Assembly (NCBI GenBank): GCA_934613185.1
Contig: CAKTSO010000005.1
Span: 1 to 33,024, forward strand
Source of the DNA: an uncultured Clostridia bacterium
GTDB taxonomy: Bacteria; Bacillota; Clostridia; Christensenellales; Maliibacteriaceae
Length of the DNA: 33,024 nt
Direction of reading: 5' to 3'
Shown: in pieces, positions 29,501-33,024 of the stretch
How positions within the stretch are numbered: the first letter of the stretch is position 1
Layout: each line of letters starts with the position of its first letter
Notes under the pieces: model-generated
What the model was told of the DNA's origin: nothing
The model's database searches: none
What the model saw: only the letters and a program-made list of their open reading frames with translations
Translations under genes and position numbers: made by a program

Positions 29501-30427
29501 ATGGGATTGTTCACCAATAAAAAGAAGCTCTGCCCGCTGTGCGGCGCGCCGACGCCGCGCCTTTTGGCGACGTGCGTGGCCGATCAGCCGCTTTGCAAGG
29601 AATGCGCCGCGAAGATCGACCTGCCCGACGGCGCGCTCGATCGCATGTCGGTCTCCAATTTGAAGCAGTACATGACGGTCTATGAAGAAAACCGCCCGCT
29701 GCGCGAACAGTTTCACCAAACTTACGGCTACACCTTCGGCCTTCTGGCCGGTTCCTTCGTCGTGGACGCGGAGCATCGGCTCTTTCGCCTTCGCGCGAGC
29801 GACGACACGTTCGTCATGACGGCGGCCTCGCTCGCCTCGTTCCGCATCACGGAGGACGGACGCGTTCTGTTCGACTATGAGGACGGCGCGCTGCGCTGGC
29901 ACAAAAGCGACGCGCCGAAAAAGGCCGCCGCGATGCAGCCGCTGATCGGGCAGTTTTTATTGCAGAAACAGCAATACGAAAATATGGAAGAACTCAATCG
30001 CCTTCGCGCCGAGCGTCAGGGCGAAAAGCCCGCGTCGACGGGACCCGAGCCGACGTTCGACGTCGTCGCGCCGGTGCGCAAGTTCGCGCTGGAGCTGACG
30101 CTGCGGCATCCGTACTGGACGTCGTTCCGCAAGGAGATCAACGCGCCCGACTTCAACCGCTATCAGCCGAGCGCCGAGGATTACGTCCGCGAATACGAGT
30201 CCAAAGTTTCCGAATTGCGCGACCTTGCGAACGCGCTCGCGCACGTCGTCGATCCCGCCTGCCGCGAGGTAACGCTGGACGACTCTGCGGCGCCCGCCGC
30301 CGCAGTCGCCGCGCCCGCCGCTTCGGACACGGCGTCGGAGCTTCGCAAATACAAAGAGCTGTTCGATTCCGGCGTCATCACGCAGGAGGAATTCTCCGCC
30401 AAGAAAAAACAGCTCCTCGGGATCTGA
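29501..30427 (+). CDS. zinc-ribbon (DUF4428-like) protein with C-terminal SHOCT domain
   Basis: A 308-residue soluble protein. The N-terminus MGLFTNKKKLCPLCGAPTPR and CKECAAKID supply four cysteines (CPLC...CKEC) forming a zinc ribbon as in DUF4428 proteins. A middle region of about 200 residues is of unknown fold. An Ala/Pro-rich linker (about 265-285) follows. The C-terminus ELRKYKELFDSGVITQEEFS ending in KKKQLLGI is a SHOCT domain, a short helical module found in oligomerising or membrane-tethering proteins. GAGGAG precedes the start; a TATACT at 29432-29437 may be its -10. The role is unknown; similar clostridial proteins are poorly characterised. Confidence 0.8.
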   Translation: MGLFTNKKKLCPLCGAPTPRLLATCVADQPLCKECAAKIDLPDGALDRMSVSNLKQYMTVYEENRPLREQFHQTYGYTFGLLAGSFVVDAEHRLFRLRASDDTFVMTAASLASFRITEDGRVLFDYEDGALRWHKSDAPKKAAAMQPLIGQFLLQKQQYENMEELNRLRAERQGEKPASTGPEPTFDVVAPVRKFALELTLRHPYWTSFRKEINAPDFNRYQPSAEDYVREYESKVSELRDLANALAHVVDPACREVTLDDSAAPAAAVAAPAASDTASELRKYKELFDSGVITQEEFSAKKKQLLGI

Positions 30428-30495
30428 TTTTCGTTGGAAACCGCGCAGGCGGTTTGCATAAACATCCGTATTCAATGGATGGAGGAGGAGCAAAA

Positions 30496-31095
30496 ATGAA
30501 AACGAAAAAACTTCTGGCGATGATGCTGGCGCTGGTTCTGGCCTTTGCCGCGTTGGCGATGGCGGCCTGCGGCGGCTCGACGGACGAGATCGACGCGCCC
30601 GACGACGAGGCTATCGAAGAAACGGTCGAGGACACCGCAGAGGACGAAGCGACCGAAGACGATACGGCGATCGACGAAGCGGCCGCGCCCGCCCTGCCGC
30701 AGATCGAGGACGGCGAGAGCATCCTCGAAACGCTGGCGGACGACTTTATCGGCGTCGACGAGCTTTCCGGCAGCACCTGGTATTTTGCCGGCGGCTATAT
30801 TCAGGGCAGGACCCTGACCGACGAACAGGTTTCGCAGATCGAAGAACAGATGAACGGGGACTATTCGTTCGCGTTCAACGACGAATCCGCCGTCACCCTC
30901 ACCGAGGGCGACGACACGGTAACCGAAGGCACTTACGCCGCAGCCGAGGGCGACACGCCCGCGATCAAGATCGAGGTCGGCGGCGTCACATATGCAGCGC
31001 TTTTCATCGCCGATGAAAACGGCAACCCCACGATGATCGCGCTGACGGATTCTACCGGGCTCAACGCCCTGTACTTCCGGCCCGCAGCGGTGTAA
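30496..31095 (+). CDS. small acidic lipoprotein of unknown function
   Basis: A 199-residue exported lipoprotein. The signal peptide MKTKKLLAMMLALVLAFAAL is followed by the lipobox MAAC, with Cys at residue 24 as the expected lipid anchor. Then comes GGSTDE and a strongly acidic low-complexity tether of about 45 residues (many E, D, T, A). A C-terminal domain (about 75-199) contains SGSTWYFAGGYIQGR, a repeated GD/T-rich strand region, and ends ALYFRPAAV. It resembles small clostridial surface lipoproteins with a beta-barrel-like domain; no catalytic motif is visible. GGAGGAGGAG lies before the start. Convergent with the sensor kinase gene; the two share a terminator. Confidence 0.8.
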   Translation: MKTKKLLAMMLALVLAFAALAMAACGGSTDEIDAPDDEAIEETVEDTAEDEATEDDTAIDEAAAPALPQIEDGESILETLADDFIGVDELSGSTWYFAGGYIQGRTLTDEQVSQIEEQMNGDYSFAFNDESAVTLTEGDDTVTEGTYAAAEGDTPAIKIEVGGVTYAALFIADENGNPTMIALTDSTGLNALYFRPAAV

Positions 31096-31116
31096 GTCGC
31101 ATAACTATTCCCCAAA

Positions 31117-31165
31117 AAGTGCGCGCATCCCATTTTTATCAAAATGGGATGCGCGTATCTTTTTT
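31117..31165. terminator. bidirectional terminator between the lipoprotein and sensor kinase genes
   Basis: A 15-bp perfect stem CGCGCATCCCATTTT (31122-31136) / AAAATGGGATGCGCG (31141-31155), loop TATC. It is followed by TATCTTTTTTATTT on the plus strand and CACTTTTTG on the minus strand. Confidence 0.9.
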
Positions 31166-31269
31166 ATTTCCGATTTTTTACAGTGAGCCGAACGCAGCCG
31201 CAAAGCGGAAAAATCAAGAGGACGTCGCTGCGCCCCGATGATTGACCGATCGTCCTTTCGTTTGGGTCG

Positions 31270-32565
31270 TCATTCCTCCGTTTGCAGCGGCAGAACGATT
31301 TGAACGGTGAAGACGCCGCCCTCCGCCTCGAAACGGCACAATCCGCCGTGCTGGCGCGCGATGTCCTGCATGCTGCGGCAGCCGTAGCCATGTCCCTCGC
31401 CGCCCATGGAGACGGGAACGCCGCCCTCCATCCGCGGCGGCTGCGCGTAGGGGTTTCGGATCTCGATGAGCAGTTTGTTCAGCCGCACGCCGCAGTACAG
31501 CCGCACGTTTCCCTTCGGCGGGGTCTGCGCCGCCGCGTTCATCGCATTTTCCAGCCCGTTGGAAAGCAGCGCGCACAGCTCCGTGTCGGACAGCGGCAGC
31601 TGCGGCGGCAGCGACGCCTCCACATCAAACTCCAAGTTCATGCGCTGCGCCCGCTGCGCAAACGCCGAGCACAGAAGGTTCACCGTCTCGTTCCGACAAA
31701 AGCGCCGCGGCGTGACGGCGTCGACGTCTCCGTAGACTTTTCGAATGTAATCCTGCGCCTTCCGCACGTCGCCCACGGACAGATAGCTTTCGATCATATT
31801 CAGATGATGGCGCATGTCGTGCTGATAGACCGCCGTCTGCCGCGCCTTTTGCCGAAGGGCGTCCATTTCGATGCGCGACTGGCTGCGCTCCGCCGCAAGG
31901 AGCGAACGCTCCAGCTGCGCCTGCGCGCGGTCGCGCATCTGCACATAATAGGCCGACAGAAAGATCACATAAAACACGACGAGCAGCGTCGGCAAAAATT
32001 CGTTGAGCTCCCGAACGCCCTCGTAAAGCGCGTGGGAATAGACCGTCGTGGCGTAATCGAAGATGTAATAAAACACGGGCAGGCTGCCGAACAGCAAAAG
32101 CGTCCCGTGCGAGCAGGTCATGGCGCTGTAGGCCGCCTCCACAAAATAGCGTTCGTATAAAAAAAGAAACAGGAAAAGCAGCCCGATGTAGATGACGTCG
32201 CCCATCACGACGGAACCCGTCGCCGTCGTCGCCGCCATGCGCCCCCAGTTGGGCGGCTGACAGCAAAGATAGGCCGTACAGGTCGCCACGAGCGACAACC
32301 CGAATTTTTTCTTCAGCCCGAGCCATAAAAGCAGCACCAGCGGCAGATGCACGACGAGCGGATACAGCCGCCGCACGCGTTCCGCGCCGACGAGGTGCCA
32401 TAAGGCAAGCTGCACCGAAAGCGACAGCACGCACGCCAGGGCGACCATGCGCCTCTGCCGCCGTTTTTCGCAGCCGCCCGCGAGCCGAACACTTAAAATC
32501 AGCCCGTAGATAAATACCAGCGCGTCGTTCACGCCGCCGAGCACGGAGGAAGCATCCGGCATCAT
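31270..32565 (-). CDS. GHKL sensor histidine kinase (AgrC/LytS-like)
   Basis: A 431-residue membrane kinase. The N-terminal half (about 1-200) holds six or so hydrophobic helices, the AgrC-like sensor region. A coiled-coil-like linker (residues about 205-240) leads to the phosphoacceptor box YQHDMRHHLNMIESYL. The GHKL ATPase follows with the N box NGLENAMNAA, EIRNP, and the G box EGHGYGCRSMQ, the AgrC-type catalytic layout. The start at 32565 is one base after the stop of the response-regulator gene, with GGAGGAG inside that gene's end, so the pair is translationally coupled. No agrB or agrD gene is seen nearby, so the signal is unknown. Confidence 0.9.
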   Translation of the reverse strand: MMPDASSVLGGVNDALVFIYGLILSVRLAGGCEKRRQRRMVALACVLSLSVQLALWHLVGAERVRRLYPLVVHLPLVLLLWLGLKKKFGLSLVATCTAYLCCQPPNWGRMAATTATGSVVMGDVIYIGLLFLFLFLYERYFVEAAYSAMTCSHGTLLLFGSLPVFYYIFDYATTVYSHALYEGVRELNEFLPTLLVVFYVIFLSAYYVQMRDRAQAQLERSLLAAERSQSRIEMDALRQKARQTAVYQHDMRHHLNMIESYLSVGDVRKAQDYIRKVYGDVDAVTPRRFCRNETVNLLCSAFAQRAQRMNLEFDVEASLPPQLPLSDTELCALLSNGLENAMNAAAQTPPKGNVRLYCGVRLNKLLIEIRNPYAQPPRMEGGVPVSMGGEGHGYGCRSMQDIARQHGGLCRFEAEGGVFTVQIVLPLQTEE

Positions 32566-32566
32566 G

Positions 32567-33024
32567 TCACATCTCCTCCCGGTCAAAGAGCAGTTTCATA
32601 TACGCTTTTTGCAGCGCGGGATACAAAAGCCGCGAGACGGGGAGCGTCTTGCCCGTGAACGTCTGCACGCTGCCCTGCGAGAGCGTCTCGATCTGCATCA
32701 TGTTGACGATATACGATCGATGGATGCGCGCAAATTCTTTCCTCGACAAAAGCGCGGTTTCGTATTCCCTCAGCGCGCCCGCGACCTCGCGCACCCCGCC
32801 GTCCGCGAGGTTGAAATAAAGATGCTTCCCGATCACTTCCACATAACTCAAATGGGAAAACGGGATGCGGATATACGTGCCGCCGCTTTTGACGGTCAGC
32901 CCTTCGGCGGGCTTCAGCTCCGCCTCCAGCATTCGGTCGAGAATCGGTTCCAGCGCGTCGGCGGCGACGGGCTTTAAAAGATACCCCGCGGCGTGGACGC
33001 CGTAGCTTTCGTAGGCGAATTCCG
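32567..33024 (-). CDS. LytTR-family response regulator, C-terminal part (cut by window edge)
   Basis: The frame is open to the window end. The visible 152 residues begin with the end of a receiver domain, EFAYESYGVHAAGYLLKPV, including the conserved lysine-proline. After a linker comes a LytTR DNA-binding domain: KSGGTYIRIPFSHLSYVEVI, then RIHRSYIVNM, ending PALQKAYMKLLF. It is the expected partner of the sensor kinase encoded immediately downstream on the same strand. Its phosphoacceptor aspartate lies outside the window. Such pairs typically control secreted peptides, biofilm or surface functions; the target genes are unknown here. Confidence 0.92.
   Translation of the reverse strand, partial: EFAYESYGVHAAGYLLKPVAADALEPILDRMLEAELKPAEGLTVKSGGTYIRIPFSHLSYVEVIGKHLYFNLADGGVREVAGALREYETALLSRKEFARIHRSYIVNMMQIETLSQGSVQTFTGKTLPVSRLLYPALQKAYMKLLFDREEM

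Noticed and set aside
31164..31269. Short minus-strand peptide containing FPLCGC after the sensor kinase, considered as an AgrD-like signal
   Set aside because: No start codon with ribosome site, no amphipathic helix or acidic tail, and no agrB nearby.

Overview
The window reads as a chromosomal segment of a GC-rich member of the Clostridia (Firmicutes), probably an uncultured gut-type Eubacteriales. This is inferred from family content: a queT-type queuosine-precursor transporter, a type I-beta DAHP synthase with an N-terminal regulatory domain, a phenylacetate-CoA ligase followed by an ACT protein, a LytTR/GHKL two-component pair, and a surface protein ending in a KTGD-type anchor. Strong AGGAGG-like ribosome sites, sigma-A-like promoters and U-tailed hairpin terminators support it. 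I see no tRNA, rRNA, CRISPR array, transposase or phage gene.

Layout. 1-665 holds the start of a D-Ala-D-Ala ligase (minus strand, cut by the window edge). 1002-2767 holds a phenylacetate-CoA ligase and a tandem-ACT protein. 2843-4780 is an aconitase (minus), divergent from a YkgJ-like cysteine-cluster protein and a small unknown gene. 5774-9355 is a low-density accessory stretch. It contains a small membrane protein, a four-repeat surface protein and a glyoxalase-fold protein, interleaved with three copies of a hairpin-rich dispersed repeat. 9827-13659 (minus) carries 6-phosphogluconate dehydrogenase, a polyprenyl-type glycosyltransferase and glmM. queT follows at 13927 behind a structured leader. 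14492-16346 (minus) carries a LURP-one-like protein and an aldehyde dehydrogenase.

The core of the window is an eight-gene aromatic amino acid operon (16465-25177): aroF, tyrA, aroB, aroA, aroC, pheA, a fused aroE-aroK, and aroQ. It encodes every step from erythrose-4-phosphate plus PEP to chorismate, and on to phenylpyruvate and 4-hydroxyphenylpyruvate; only an aminotransferase is missing. Four of the seven gene junctions overlap. In front of aroF lies a classical ribosome-mediated attenuator. It has a 38-residue leader peptide with five Tyr and three Phe codons packed into eleven codons, followed by mutually exclusive 1:2, 2:3 and 3:4 RNA stems that can be written out base by base. A strong promoter-like sequence at the end of aroF could uncouple the other seven genes from it.

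25327-28398 (minus) holds an ATC-hydrolase-family protein, an alpha/beta hydrolase, an N-terminally truncated second hydrolase and an AraC-type regulator. 28580-28680 looks like a complete short transcription unit (promoter plus terminator without an ORF), a candidate small RNA. The right end has a GNAT acetyltransferase, a zinc-ribbon/SHOCT protein, an acidic lipoprotein, and a GHKL sensor kinase with its LytTR response regulator, which runs off the window.

The most notable signals are the Tyr/Phe attenuator and the dispersed repeat family. The repeats keep their ends and flanks while their inner hairpins differ completely in sequence yet remain self-complementary.
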